From JAFGIN01 sp050301235 (GTDB taxonomy: Bacteria > Fibrobacterota > Chitinivibrionia > Chitinivibrionales > Chitinispirillaceae), in the NCBI GenBank assembly GCA_050301235.1, contig JBNKZD010000276.1, positions 1 through 64,000 on the forward strand: DNA of 64,000 bases, given 5' to 3'. Position numbers and translations under genes: made by a program. Below the pieces are notes generated by a model that saw nothing but the letters and a program-made list of their open reading frames with translations, searched no databases and had not been told where the DNA came from. Below, piece by piece: positions 6,546 through 15,140 of this stretch; the first letter of the stretch is position 1; each line of letters starts with the position of its first letter.

Positions 6546-8582
6546 TTAATCCGCGTAATACGGCCTGCACTGTTTCATAGTTAGCACAGACGGACCATTT
6601 GGATCGTCAAGAGGCTGGTCGAATTTGAACTCAGTGTCCATTGCATACCTTTTTGATGAATTACTTCCGTAAATCGGCTTGAAGTAACGGTGTATTTCTG
6701 CCAATGCAGTTCCCAGAATAAAGATCTGATCTTCAGCAAGAACTGTTTTCATCCCGCTTGGAAGTACATTAGAGTGGCCGGTATAGACGATCGGTCGTCC
6801 TTCCATATCGAAATGGTAAATGAATTCATCACTTGTCACATCAGCACCAGGGAGTACCACAGAGCCATCACCATACTGTACGTTTACATAAAAACCAGGC
6901 TCAACCCCGGAATTATCGAAAATATTAGCTGTAATTGCGACTCCGGTAGCCTCCTCGGTTGGGAAAGAGCGGTGTACCAGTATTGCCATTCCAACCGATG
7001 TATGATCAATCTGGCGATATTCGCGCTCTTCAAAAGCACGGAAAAACCAGACGCTTGCCCAGACAGTTCGAATTGCATTACGAATCGATTTTGGTTTGTC
7101 CATATTTCCGCCATCAGATGTATACAGCCCTGCACCTGTAAAGCCATCAAGGTCCTCCGCATTGGTACTCGACCGGAATCTTACCTGTATACCAGCAGAA
7201 AACTTTGTAGCAAGTTTTTCAAACAACATCGCTTCAAAAGTAGAATCAAGCGGTGCATCCTTAATAGCATCCCGCAGTTTTTCCAGTTTTTTATCACGTA
7301 CAGCCGGGTAGTTTTTAAAACTGTCATTTGCAAGCATCTCTGCAACAACCTGATTCAGCCCATTCTTTTCCATATGCTGCCAATAATAATACACCGGTAT
7401 ACCGAAAGCTTCTTTCGGATAAGGTACTTTAGTACTATCCATAAAAGTGAATGTTGAAAAATGGCTTGTTTTTCCCCCAAAAGCAGATATTGCCTTCTTT
7501 ATTGCCGGTCCGGGACCGAGACTGGCAATGTCAAGAATGTCCCGGACATCTTTCAGTTCTTTTTCTGTTGTGTCCATATTTGCAATACCTACTTTTGAAG
7601 GTTTGTGGAGATCCCACCAGGCATCAGCTTCAGCAATTGTAGCTTCGGTGATCGTATACCCGGAAAGCTCAACTGTCAGTTTTACCCATTTATTTTCGAG
7701 TGCCCGCAGTTCTGCATTTGACCATGCGCCGCGCAACGCCATATTCGGGGTTTTACGGTTCTGTGATAGAACATTGATATGAGCTAACGGGGTCTGAAAC
7801 GCTTCAGTGATAATCCCGCTTGTCACTGAGATATCATTGGGAACCATATCGAGCACGACGATATCCCGATAACTTACGTATGCAGTATCGAGTGCTGCTG
7901 ATTTTACAAAAACGAGTCTTCCAATGCTTGTGGCTACATTGAGCGGCTGATAATCGGTATTTGCATACAGTTGCTCAGTTGTAATTATTTTTATCCTTGA
8001 TGGAAGCCTGGCAGCTTCAGCAGCAACAGCAGTTGATGTCGGGTGGAAATAAAGCGAATCCCCGAAAAAGGTTGAATCCGCTATCTTGTCAAATGCCTGA
8101 CGTATCATATCTGCGCTGGCGTTATCATAGGGTGCAATCTCGTATGCCCACACCTTCGGGCCTTCATAATAGGTCACTGCACCTAAGATGAACCGTCTGC
8201 CTGTTCTATAATATTCAGTAGCATTAAACTGTCCAATCGATGGAACTATGGAAAACTCATCTCCCGAAAGATATGTTGATGCAAATTCATAGTGAATCTT
8301 ATACTTTTTACTGTTCTGAAAGTAGAGTCTCAGAGCTGGATCTTCCCTGTCAAATACAGTTTTTGCAGAAGTTGCGCCAGGAATTTTCTCACTCAGTGGT
8401 ACAGATGCCATTGCATCGAAATCTGCCTTGCAACCGTAACTTGTCAGATAATCCGGTACCTCCCCACTGATATTGCAGCTCCATTGGTGTTTTTGAGGTT
8501 GCTGGGGATCATTGATACAAAAGGTAAACAATGACAGAACAACTATAATTACAAATAGTATGAAATAAATGCATTTATTCAT
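6546..8582 (-). CDS. Exported lipoprotein with PEP/pyruvate-binding (PPDK-like) domains
   Basis: This 678-residue protein begins with a lipoprotein-like signal (hydrophobic stretch then FTFC, cysteine about 22). Residues about 245-285 (VLDMVPNDISVTSGIIT, TPLAHINVLS) resemble the swivelling phosphohistidine domain of PEP-utilising enzymes; His268 sits at the expected place. Residues about 460-600 hold the ATP-grasp part of the PEP/pyruvate-binding family: FRSSTNAEDL, WASVWFFRAFEER and EATGVAIT. So the histidine domain comes before the ATP-grasp part, the reverse of pyruvate phosphate dikinase, and no PEP-barrel domain follows. Outside the cytoplasm ATP and PEP are scarce, so activity there is puzzling; the fold may bind another ligand. 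It starts one base after the upstream lipoprotein gene and is coupled to it. Confidence 0.75.
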   Translation of the reverse strand: MNKCIYFILFVIIVVLSLFTFCINDPQQPQKHQWSCNISGEVPDYLTSYGCKADFDAMASVPLSEKIPGATSAKTVFDREDPALRLYFQNSKKYKIHYEFASTYLSGDEFSIVPSIGQFNATEYYRTGRRFILGAVTYYEGPKVWAYEIAPYDNASADMIRQAFDKIADSTFFGDSLYFHPTSTAVAAEAARLPSRIKIITTEQLYANTDYQPLNVATSIGRLVFVKSAALDTAYVSYRDIVVLDMVPNDISVTSGIITEAFQTPLAHINVLSQNRKTPNMALRGAWSNAELRALENKWVKLTVELSGYTITEATIAEADAWWDLHKPSKVGIANMDTTEKELKDVRDILDIASLGPGPAIKKAISAFGGKTSHFSTFTFMDSTKVPYPKEAFGIPVYYYWQHMEKNGLNQVVAEMLANDSFKNYPAVRDKKLEKLRDAIKDAPLDSTFEAMLFEKLATKFSAGIQVRFRSSTNAEDLDGFTGAGLYTSDGGNMDKPKSIRNAIRTVWASVWFFRAFEEREYRQIDHTSVGMAILVHRSFPTEEATGVAITANIFDNSGVEPGFYVNVQYGDGSVVLPGADVTSDEFIYHFDMEGRPIVYTGHSNVLPSGMKTVLAEDQIFILGTALAEIHRYFKPIYGSNSSKRYAMDTEFKFDQPLDDPNGPSVLTMKQCRPYYAD

Positions 8583-8583
8583 A

Positions 8584-9522
8584 TCATTGCACCTCTCTGC
8601 AACGCTTATCAGCAGAACATTCCATACCCTCAGGACAATACCCTACATCAGGACAGGAAATGACTCCGGGAATTTTAAGCCAGAGCAAAACAAACGATTG
8701 AATCTGAAGTTCTACTCCAGTACCCGCAACAGTTCCTTTCGAATCGCGATACATTTCAAGTTTCGGAAACCCGGACATACCAAATGACTTAAGGCTGTCA
8801 AGCATTACTGCAGGAATTTCAAGTTCACCATCATCCCGACAGACACACTCAATTTTCGCCTTTGTTCCGCCATGATATGTTATGTCTATAACCACGGTGA
8901 TTTTTGAATCATCTGGATTGCTTGCAGCTTTCCATTTCAGCAGAATCGGCATTCCCGGATCCATTGCGATGGTATCAGCGCTAATTTCTATCGGACTTAT
9001 AGTTTTTGCTGTAACGGTAAAACCAGCTACCTGTTCATTTCCACTGGCTGTCACCGAAATGGTACTACCTTCTGTACAGGGTGGATTAGTCGGACGATTA
9101 TCTCCTGTAGGCATATAATTTCCGTTAGTTGCAGTTATCGTACTGGTAGTTGTACCACCCTTATTGGTCATTCCAGCTATGGTGACTGTACCGGCAGTGA
9201 TAGTGTCAGGTTCAGGCTGGCAGTTGTTATCATCCACACATACACTGCCGTTTCCGCATCCTGAACAGGTGCGCTGTTTTGGTTTGAGTAGTTTACATTC
9301 ACCAGATACCATTACTGTTTCCCAGACAGGATTCGGTACTGGACCGTTGTATAATTTTCCTATAAATGATGTCTTTTCCTCAACCTGATTAATCATCAGT
9401 TTAAAAACGCCATAAGATTTTGTAGTTCCGGTTTGTTGTGTTGGATTTCCAGTTTCGTTACATGAAGGAGAAAAAAGAAAAAGTATTGCTATAATTACTG
9501 TTATTATTGACTTGATAGACAC
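8584..9522 (-). CDS. Cysteine-rich lipoprotein, unknown function
   Basis: A 312-residue protein started by GTG, with GGGAGG eight bases upstream. The signal peptide ends in FSPSC, a lipobox, so the mature protein is lipid-anchored. A threonine/asparagine-rich linker follows. Two short cysteine-rich knots are seen: TCSGCGNGSVCVDDNNC near 85-101 and CPDVGYCPEGMECSADKRC at the C-terminus, recalling small EGF- or EB-like modules common in secreted proteins of myxobacteria-type genomes. The middle is beta-rich. Its stop lies one base before the PPDK-like lipoprotein, so both are made together and probably work in the same envelope complex. I do not recognise a characterised family. Confidence 0.75.
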   Translation of the reverse strand: MSIKSIITVIIAILFLFSPSCNETGNPTQQTGTTKSYGVFKLMINQVEEKTSFIGKLYNGPVPNPVWETVMVSGECKLLKPKQRTCSGCGNGSVCVDDNNCQPEPDTITAGTVTIAGMTNKGGTTTSTITATNGNYMPTGDNRPTNPPCTEGSTISVTASGNEQVAGFTVTAKTISPIEISADTIAMDPGMPILLKWKAASNPDDSKITVVIDITYHGGTKAKIECVCRDDGELEIPAVMLDSLKSFGMSGFPKLEMYRDSKGTVAGTGVELQIQSFVLLWLKIPGVISCPDVGYCPEGMECSADKRCREVQ

Positions 9523-9649
9523 GTTCCAATCCTCCCGTGTTTAAAGAAAAGATTCACCAGGCTGTTTTTAAGTTGTAAGTAATAAAACTGATAACCGCAA
9601 TATACGGCAATCAGTAGTTACACATTAAACAAAAATGAACAATTTACAT

Positions 9650-11023
9650 CTATGGAGTTGTTGAAAAGCAGTAAAATCCTCCGTATCCTCCCCCACTCCC
9701 AATGATTTTCACTCCGGGCTTACCCGCACCGGTTCTCTCTTCAAGGTCAATACCCGCTTCACATCCTGGAAGACTCCAGGCTGAAATCCAGCTCTGCATA
9801 TTCATCATACCAATAAATTCTGTTTTTCCTAATCCACCGAACCCTTTTCTAGTCCAGGACAGTCCACTCCGCGGTTTACTGTCAATCGTAGTAGATGTCC
9901 AGTCATCACAGGTTGCGTTTGCAGCAAACAGTTTTCCGGTACTATCTGATCCGGTAACAGTCAGGTGATTATCAACAGCGGGTTTATTAGGGTCCGGACG
10001 ATGATTTGGAACCCCATCTTCATTAGGTAAATCATCTTTGATGTCATCATCAATACCCTTTGGTCTATTGAACAGCAGATCTGCTTTTGACATTGCAACT
10101 AGTCTTCCCAGACGATCATACCACGGACCATTTCCTATACGATCAATCGCATTGACCTGCTGACCGTTTGGCCCTTTTGCCACACTGAGAAATGCACGCC
10201 ACTGTTTTGCTTTTGCTCCGGGCATACTCCGTTCAGCAATGCATGAACAGATGCTGTCGGCACCAAGAAGCCCGGCACCCTGGCCAGTTTTACCGAATCG
10301 TAAATCTCCGCCAAATCCGTTCTCGCTTTTTGATAACTCCTGAATCGCTTTAAGGCTGGTAACAAAAAAACTGAACTTTTCCAGAGCCAGTGTATCTATT
10401 GTGATATTGTTGGTACCTGAAAGGGAAGAAATGGGAACACTTTTTGGCGAATATCCTGCTGCTGTAACAATTAACGTATCCACAATTGCCCTTACTTTTT
10501 CAAGTCGGCCATCTTTAATTATTGCTGCAGATGAGGTTGAAGCTATTAACTGATTACCATTTTTTGATGGTACCGATCGAAATGTTACGTACAATCCCGC
10601 AGCTTCAACTCGCAGGATCTGCATACCAGATGCAAACGAATGTCTGGTTGGATCAAAACTATAGGTACCAGCCGAAGTTATAAGTTCTGAAACGCGTTCC
10701 AGCATCTTTCCGCGCATATCAAACATCTCAATGTTAACTACAGAAGGTTTCACCAGATCAACTACAATGCACTGATTTCTTAAGGAGATCATATCCGTTT
10801 CAGGCATGATAGCTTGAGGAAGCAATACAGCAGTTTCCGAAATGATAGAATATGCCCCTTTCGAGTCTGTTGTGGCAGTTAAATTGGATTTTGATAGTTT
10901 TACAGTGGCACCGGCAACAGCTTTCCCTTTTGAATTGGAAATGGTTCCTTTAAGGTTGATAGTTTCTGAAAAACCGGTTGCAAATACAATAGATACTAAG
11001 AGCACAGTTGCGATCCGAACCAT
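9650..11023 (-). CDS. Secreted protein with carboxypeptidase-regulatory and DUF1554-like domains
   Basis: The start is ATG at 11023 because AGGAGG sits five bases upstream; an upstream start adds 14 unneeded residues. Residues 1-20 are a signal peptide. Residues about 22-60 form a carboxypeptidase regulatory-like domain (LKGTISNSKGKAVAGATVKL). Around 100-150 an internal copy of the sorting-like module (MFDMRGKML, ASGMQILRVEA) appears. The C-terminal half has GAGLLGADSIC, CIAERSMPG and WRAFLSVAKG, the pattern of DUF1554/endostatin-like lectin domains. The likely role is surface attachment or glycan binding, by inference. No operon partner is obvious. Confidence 0.75.
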   Translation of the reverse strand: MVRIATVLLVSIVFATGFSETINLKGTISNSKGKAVAGATVKLSKSNLTATTDSKGAYSIISETAVLLPQAIMPETDMISLRNQCIVVDLVKPSVVNIEMFDMRGKMLERVSELITSAGTYSFDPTRHSFASGMQILRVEAAGLYVTFRSVPSKNGNQLIASTSSAAIIKDGRLEKVRAIVDTLIVTAAGYSPKSVPISSLSGTNNITIDTLALEKFSFFVTSLKAIQELSKSENGFGGDLRFGKTGQGAGLLGADSICSCIAERSMPGAKAKQWRAFLSVAKGPNGQQVNAIDRIGNGPWYDRLGRLVAMSKADLLFNRPKGIDDDIKDDLPNEDGVPNHRPDPNKPAVDNHLTVTGSDSTGKLFAANATCDDWTSTTIDSKPRSGLSWTRKGFGGLGKTEFIGMMNMQSWISAWSLPGCEAGIDLEERTGAGKPGVKIIGSGGGYGGFYCFSTTP

Positions 11024-11151
11024 CGATCTCCTCCTGTTCAGGTAACAATAAAGTTGAACGTTCATAATTTTAAACGTTTAAGTTGATACGCAGGCACTTC
11101 CCTCACAAATAGTGCTTTCACAGTTTGGTTAGTTTTTTGTTAGAGAAATGT

Positions 11152-11418
11152 TCAAAAAAAATTAAAAGTGTTGTAATTCTTGCACTTTTTTTTTCTCTCT
11201 CTATATATATGAATTAATATTTCTGAGTAGTGAAACTCAGATTTCATTTTTAAAGAATCTTCTACCATGGTTTGATACTGACCAATAATTAATTCCAGGT
11301 CAGAAGTTTTTTCCGTTATCTCTGGTGGGAAATTTTCAGGGTAATTTTTGATTGAACAAGGTGTGCAAAGTAGCAAAATAACCACAATTGTTACACAAAA
11401 CAACTATACTTTTACCAT
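11152..11418 (-). pseudogene. Small lipoprotein gene with in-frame TAG near its start
   Basis: The frame from TTG 11403 encodes 83 residues: a hydrophobic stretch ending in LLLCTPC (lipobox), then a charged helical tail. The better start is ATG at 11418, or an in-frame ATG two codons earlier, which has AAAGGAAA upstream and adds a positively charged residue before the hydrophobic stretch. That frame meets TAG at codon 5. Either a nonsense mutation has disabled the gene or translation begins at the weaker TTG directly after the TAG. Neighbours are a second lipoprotein gene on the same strand and a secreted protein. The function is unknown. Confidence 0.45.
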
Positions 11419-11438
11419 GCACATTTTCCTTTTTGTCT

Positions 11439-12179
11439 TCATTCGACAACATCATCACTGTCAGTATCCATCGATGATTTCACATATTCCCCAATTCTGG
11501 AAGTTATCAACTCAATGAAGGTATCGTTATGGGTTTTCAGGATTGAATTTAAATGGTCATAAATCTGGTAACAATAAATCATCGCTGGAATCTGTATCTT
11601 GCCGGATGAAAAATACCTGAATTTTGGCAAACAGATACCGCGTTTCCTGTCGAGTATGGTGATCGTACCGTAATCAATTGTATAGGATAAGTCTGATTTT
11701 AATTCATTTGGTGCCACAATGGCCAGTATACCCCACAGGAGTCCAATTCTTGCATGGGATTCTATATTTTCAAGAGCCTTATAGGAGACAGATGTTCGAC
11801 CGGCAAAGCTTTTTAACTGAATATCCACCTGAAAGTCTGCAACATCTATACTATCAATGTAAACTTCTCTGAAAATTTTTTTTGCATTCAAATGTAATGC
11901 GATACTCTTTTTGATCTCAACCGGAACTGAGACTCCAATGTAGCCCTTTTCAAGATTATAACATTCAATTTTATTTTTATAATCATCAGAAAAAATCCAG
12001 TTTTTGTCAGGAGACTCATCCCGTCTAAGATCCTCAGATATCGATAGAGAGACGGTAATCTCTTTGAGATCATTTCTTTCCGATACTGAAATATCAGCCA
12101 TTTTGTAGGCGACTCTGGGTGTACACGAAAATATTAAAAAATGAACAATTGACAGCAATAATAAATGTACGCGTCTCAT
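11439..12179 (-). CDS. Hypothetical lipoprotein
   Basis: A 246-residue protein with a short basic start (MRR) and hydrophobic core ending in IFSC, cysteine at about 19, so it is a predicted lipoprotein. The body is alternating beta strands and helices without motifs I recognise; a hydrophobic segment near 150-160 (IGLLWGILAIVAP) could be buried. Its ATG overlaps the stop of the preceding DUF3795 fragment (ATGA), so it was once coupled to that gene. It is followed by another small lipoprotein gene. The function is unknown. Confidence 0.7.
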   Translation of the reverse strand: MRRVHLLLLSIVHFLIFSCTPRVAYKMADISVSERNDLKEITVSLSISEDLRRDESPDKNWIFSDDYKNKIECYNLEKGYIGVSVPVEIKKSIALHLNAKKIFREVYIDSIDVADFQVDIQLKSFAGRTSVSYKALENIESHARIGLLWGILAIVAPNELKSDLSYTIDYGTITILDRKRGICLPKFRYFSSGKIQIPAMIYCYQIYDHLNSILKTHNDTFIELITSRIGEYVKSSMDTDSDDVVE

Positions 12180-12555
12180 TTTTTTCTCATTGAATCAGGA
12201 TATTTTGAATTTACCGCACCACAATGGATACAAAACTCCCTGTGAACACACAATAACTTTCCACATTCTGAACATTTCCAATACTCGTTCTGCTCCTTAA
12301 CAAATTGTCGTATCCCTTTTTCCGATATTTGCTGAAAATTGTACATCAAACTTTCACCATACCTGGATGTGTATCGTTTTTCAAGACAAGATCCTTAAGA
12401 CGCCTGCATGGATATTTACTGCATTTGTAGCAAAGATCACTGCTATTTTTTTTCTCGGGACATGTCTTTATCGAACATTTTCTGCAATAATCATTAGAAA
12501 TAGTATCGGAATTACATTTTTTACAATTTTCACATTCCTGCACTTCAACAACCAA
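12176..12555 (-). pseudogene. Frameshifted DUF3795-type zinc-binding protein
   Basis: Two frames together give the C-terminal two thirds of a DUF3795 protein. The first (12555 to 12346) has CENCKKC, DYCRKCSIKTC, LCYKCSKYPC and RRLKDLVLK. The second, in the -1 frame and ending at 12176, continues KRYTSRYGESLMYNF, GIRQFV, YWKCSECGKLLC and FCIHCG. The join falls at a run of five As (plus-strand T run 12377-12381); one more A would restore a single frame, so a homopolymer deletion is the simplest cause, either real or a sequencing error. The usual N-terminal third is absent and replaced by another reading frame. Cysteine pairs suggest zinc binding; function unknown. Confidence 0.7.
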
Positions 12556-12818
12556 TGAGAATCATACCCGACAACAATTACAGAACTATCGGTTAAACCC
12601 GCCAGGGACTCTCTTGAACAGGCAAAACGAGGCTTTAAAACCTCTTCATCCCTTACTGAAACAATAATTGCAGTATCAACAGTGGCAGCGAATCTGATTT
12701 TCTGAACTTTTCTACTTTTGCTATATGCATTTGTTTTTGCTACTATAGAATCAGCAATTGCAAAGCATACAGATTGGTAGAAGAATATAAACGATATGAG
12801 AACAAGTGATCTTCGCAT
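12468..12818 (-). CDS. Hybrid open frame: secreted N-terminus running into DUF3795 gene
   Basis: This 116-residue frame starts with a good signal peptide (residues 1-21, ending CFAIADS) and continues through about 65 residues with DTAIIVSV and LTDSSVIVVGYDSHW, which resemble a periplasmic beta domain. From about 12555 it overlaps the DUF3795 fragment in a different frame, and the last 30 residues are therefore probably not native. The simplest reading is that a deletion near 12550 fused the 5' part of a secreted-protein gene to the 3' part of a DUF3795 gene. I do not recognise the N-terminal family. Confidence 0.4.
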   Translation of the reverse strand: MRRSLVLISFIFFYQSVCFAIADSIVAKTNAYSKSRKVQKIRFAATVDTAIIVSVRDEEVLKPRFACSRESLAGLTDSSVIVVGYDSHWLLKCRNVKIVKNVIPILFLMIIAENVR

Positions 12819-12880
12819 TTCTAAATGGTTTCCTCAGATTTTCGATTGATCAGCTTGCGATGAATGGTAAGCAGAGGGTC

Positions 12881-12907
12881 CCGAAGGAAGACATTACCCT
12901 CCTTCGG
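12881..12907. terminator. Hairpin downstream of galK
   Basis: CCGAAGGA (12881-12888) pairs perfectly with TCCTTCGG (12900-12907) around an 11-base loop. It lies 16 bases past the galK stop on the minus strand. For that strand the T run precedes the stem rather than following it, so this is not a canonical intrinsic terminator; it may instead protect the 3' end. Confidence 0.35.
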
Positions 12908-12922
12908 TCAAAAAAAATTAAA

Positions 12923-14116
12923 TCAGCTGACAGCCCCTGCGCCATCAGCGATTCTGCAGAGATAAAACTCACCTTTAATACCGGTTTTTTCCTCATAGAT
13001 TTTCCGGGCATTGGCAATCACGCTCTCTGCACTTGAAGCATCTGCCAGAGCAATCGCGCTACCGCCAAATCCCGCACCGGTCATCCGGGCACCGAATACC
13101 CCGGGAGAGCTTCTGAATGCCTCAACCATGCAATCAAGTTCACTGCAGCTTACTTCATACAGGTCACGAAGTGACTCGTGAGATGCCTGAAGAAGTGTAC
13201 CTAACGTTTTCAGGTCACCTTTTTCGAGTGCTTCAGTTGCTTTTAAAACACGGTCATTTTCGTAAATGACATGCTCGCAGCGTTTTGCAATAAGTTCCGG
13301 AAGTTGATTGCGGTACTTGTCAAACTCTTCACTGGTGAGATCGCTGAGTGTGGTAATATTTTCCCGTTTGATAAGCTCCTTTAAGATTCTGACCCCCTCA
13401 GCACACTCTTCTACGCGCTGATTGTAAGCTGATTTTGCAAGTTCACGCTTAACTTTTGTGTTCCCGACAATAACCGCAGTTTTGTCTGCATTGCTAAAAG
13501 GAATCAATCGGTGTTCAAGATTATTGCAGTTCAGAAAAAGGGCATTATTTTCTTTACCGAAAGCAATGATAAACTGATCCATTATGCCGCTTTTTACCCC
13601 TATAAAACCGTTTTCCGCTTCACGGCAGTAAACTGGAATCAATTTCTTTTCGATTGATTTTCCAGCAAGCTCCAGCATAACGGTCATCATGAGGACTTCA
13701 ATTGCAGCCGAAGAGGACAGTCCACTCCCCAGCGGCACATCGCCTTGAAACGCTATATTTGCACCAGGCAATCGAATACCATGTTTTTCCAGTATCCAGG
13801 CAACACTAAGCGGGAAATTACCCCAACTGCGTTTTTCATCAAATGCGAGATTGTCTATCGGTGCCACAACAGTCTCTGTAAAATTACGGGATTTGAGATG
13901 GAGTTCACGATCTTTACGTGGAGTAACAGCAGCGATAATGCTGATATCAATTGCTGCCGGAAGAACATATCCGCCGTTATAATCAGTGTGTTCACCAATA
14001 ATATTTATTCGTCCGGGTGCCATAAAAACCTGGATGTCACCGGTTTCTCCGAATATCGCCCGATGCTCCTTTTTGAGATCATTGATTCTTTGTTTGAGAT
14101 GTTCACTTTGTACCAT
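12923..14116 (-). CDS. galK: Galactokinase
   Basis: A 397-residue GHMP-family kinase that phosphorylates galactose to galactose 1-phosphate in the Leloir pathway. Residues 34-49 hold the galactokinase signature (PGRINIIGEHTDYNGG). The glycine-rich ATP loop is PLGSGLSSSAA at about 128-138, and a C-terminal GHMP motif (RMTGAGFGGSAIAL) lies near 355. Length matches the family. It overlaps the end of galT by 14 bases and has AGGACAGG upstream, so both are read from one message. Together with galT and the adjacent lacI-family regulator this is a compact galactose-use operon. No galE or transporter is present in the window. Confidence 0.96.
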   Translation of the reverse strand: MVQSEHLKQRINDLKKEHRAIFGETGDIQVFMAPGRINIIGEHTDYNGGYVLPAAIDISIIAAVTPRKDRELHLKSRNFTETVVAPIDNLAFDEKRSWGNFPLSVAWILEKHGIRLPGANIAFQGDVPLGSGLSSSAAIEVLMMTVMLELAGKSIEKKLIPVYCREAENGFIGVKSGIMDQFIIAFGKENNALFLNCNNLEHRLIPFSNADKTAVIVGNTKVKRELAKSAYNQRVEECAEGVRILKELIKRENITTLSDLTSEEFDKYRNQLPELIAKRCEHVIYENDRVLKATEALEKGDLKTLGTLLQASHESLRDLYEVSCSELDCMVEAFRSSPGVFGARMTGAGFGGSAIALADASSAESVIANARKIYEEKTGIKGEFYLCRIADGAGAVS

Positions 14117-15071
14117 ACAACCTGTCCTTTATTTTACGTAGTTCCTCAGCCTTCTGTTCGGGCGAGGATGGATTACCATGTGTCCATGTCGCAGTTTCTG
14201 AGCTCGCATTAAACTTCTGGGTTTTTTCATTCCTCAGCAATGGAAAAAACTCGATGTGAAATTGATAATAGGAGTAATCTTCCCCATCTGCAGGTTTCTG
14301 ATCAATACCCATCATGTAGGGAAATTCACGATTAAAAACATTATCATAAATCGTTGCAATCCGTGTCAGTGCGGTCCCCAGATATTGACGTTCTTCATTG
14401 TTGAGTTCATCGATGGAGAGACGGTGTTCCTTTGGAATAATGTACACCTGATAGGGATACTCTGCAAAATAGGGTACAAAGGTAACAAACGGCCCATTCT
14501 CATCAACAATTCGCTGTCTATCCCTGAGCTCTTCGTTGAGAATTTCTCTGTAAAGGTTCTTTTTTTCTTTTAGAAAGTACTCTTTACACGACTGAAGTTC
14601 AAGTTCGATTTTTTTAGGTATGAATGGGAATCCGTAGATCTGACCATGCGGATGAGGCATTGTCACACCAACTTCTTTTCCACGATTTTCGAAAATAAAT
14701 ACATATTTAACAAATTCGAATGATGACAACTCGCGGTATTTGTCGACCCAGAGCGCAATGAGACTATCAATATTTTCCCGTGGTAACCGCGCAAGAGACT
14801 TATCGTGTTCCGGAGAATAAAGAAGTACTTCACATTTGCCAAACGACTGTGCATTACGGTATAGTGATGAATTGATTGATTCAACATCCGGTGGTGTTGG
14901 ACTCAATATCGGAAAATCGTTATTGTAAGACATAACGACATAGTGATCGGGGACTTTCCCGGATCCGGGACAAAACGGGCAATAGTTTTGTGGCATCAAA
15001 GGACGCCCTTCCCTTCCAGCAGACACCATCACCCACCACTTCAGAACAGGATTCCAACGTAGTTCCTGCAT
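14103..15071 (-). CDS. galT: Galactose-1-phosphate uridylyltransferase
   Basis: A 322-residue HIT-superfamily enzyme exchanging UMP between UDP-glucose and galactose 1-phosphate. The active-site motif HPHGQ is at 140-144, with His142 as the nucleotide-carrying residue. Cys31 and Cys34 (CPFC) are the metal ligands expected in the N-terminal half, and HIEFFPLLR marks the second HIT-like half. A GGAGG ribosome site stands six bases before the ATG. It follows lacI by 69 bases and overlaps galK. All motifs are intact. Confidence 0.95.
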   Translation of the reverse strand: MQELRWNPVLKWWVMVSAGREGRPLMPQNYCPFCPGSGKVPDHYVVMSYNNDFPILSPTPPDVESINSSLYRNAQSFGKCEVLLYSPEHDKSLARLPRENIDSLIALWVDKYRELSSFEFVKYVFIFENRGKEVGVTMPHPHGQIYGFPFIPKKIELELQSCKEYFLKEKKNLYREILNEELRDRQRIVDENGPFVTFVPYFAEYPYQVYIIPKEHRLSIDELNNEERQYLGTALTRIATIYDNVFNREFPYMMGIDQKPADGEDYSYYQFHIEFFPLLRNEKTQKFNASSETATWTHGNPSSPEQKAEELRKIKDRLYGTK

Positions 15072-15140
15072 TGAACCTCCTACAGAATAACAATTGTACC
15101 GAATATGTTAACCAGATTGTAGCCTGACCAGTAAACTATC

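Noticed and set aside
6690..7457. Plus-strand 255-residue open frame inside the PPDK-like gene
   Set aside because: Antisense to a gene with clear domain motifs; it has no domain resemblance and no start context.
12360..12390. Programmed -1 frameshift at TTGAAAAAC in the DUF3795 gene
   Set aside because: The heptamer does not fit the X XXY YYZ rule, no clear stimulating structure follows, and a one-base loss from an A6 run explains the data.
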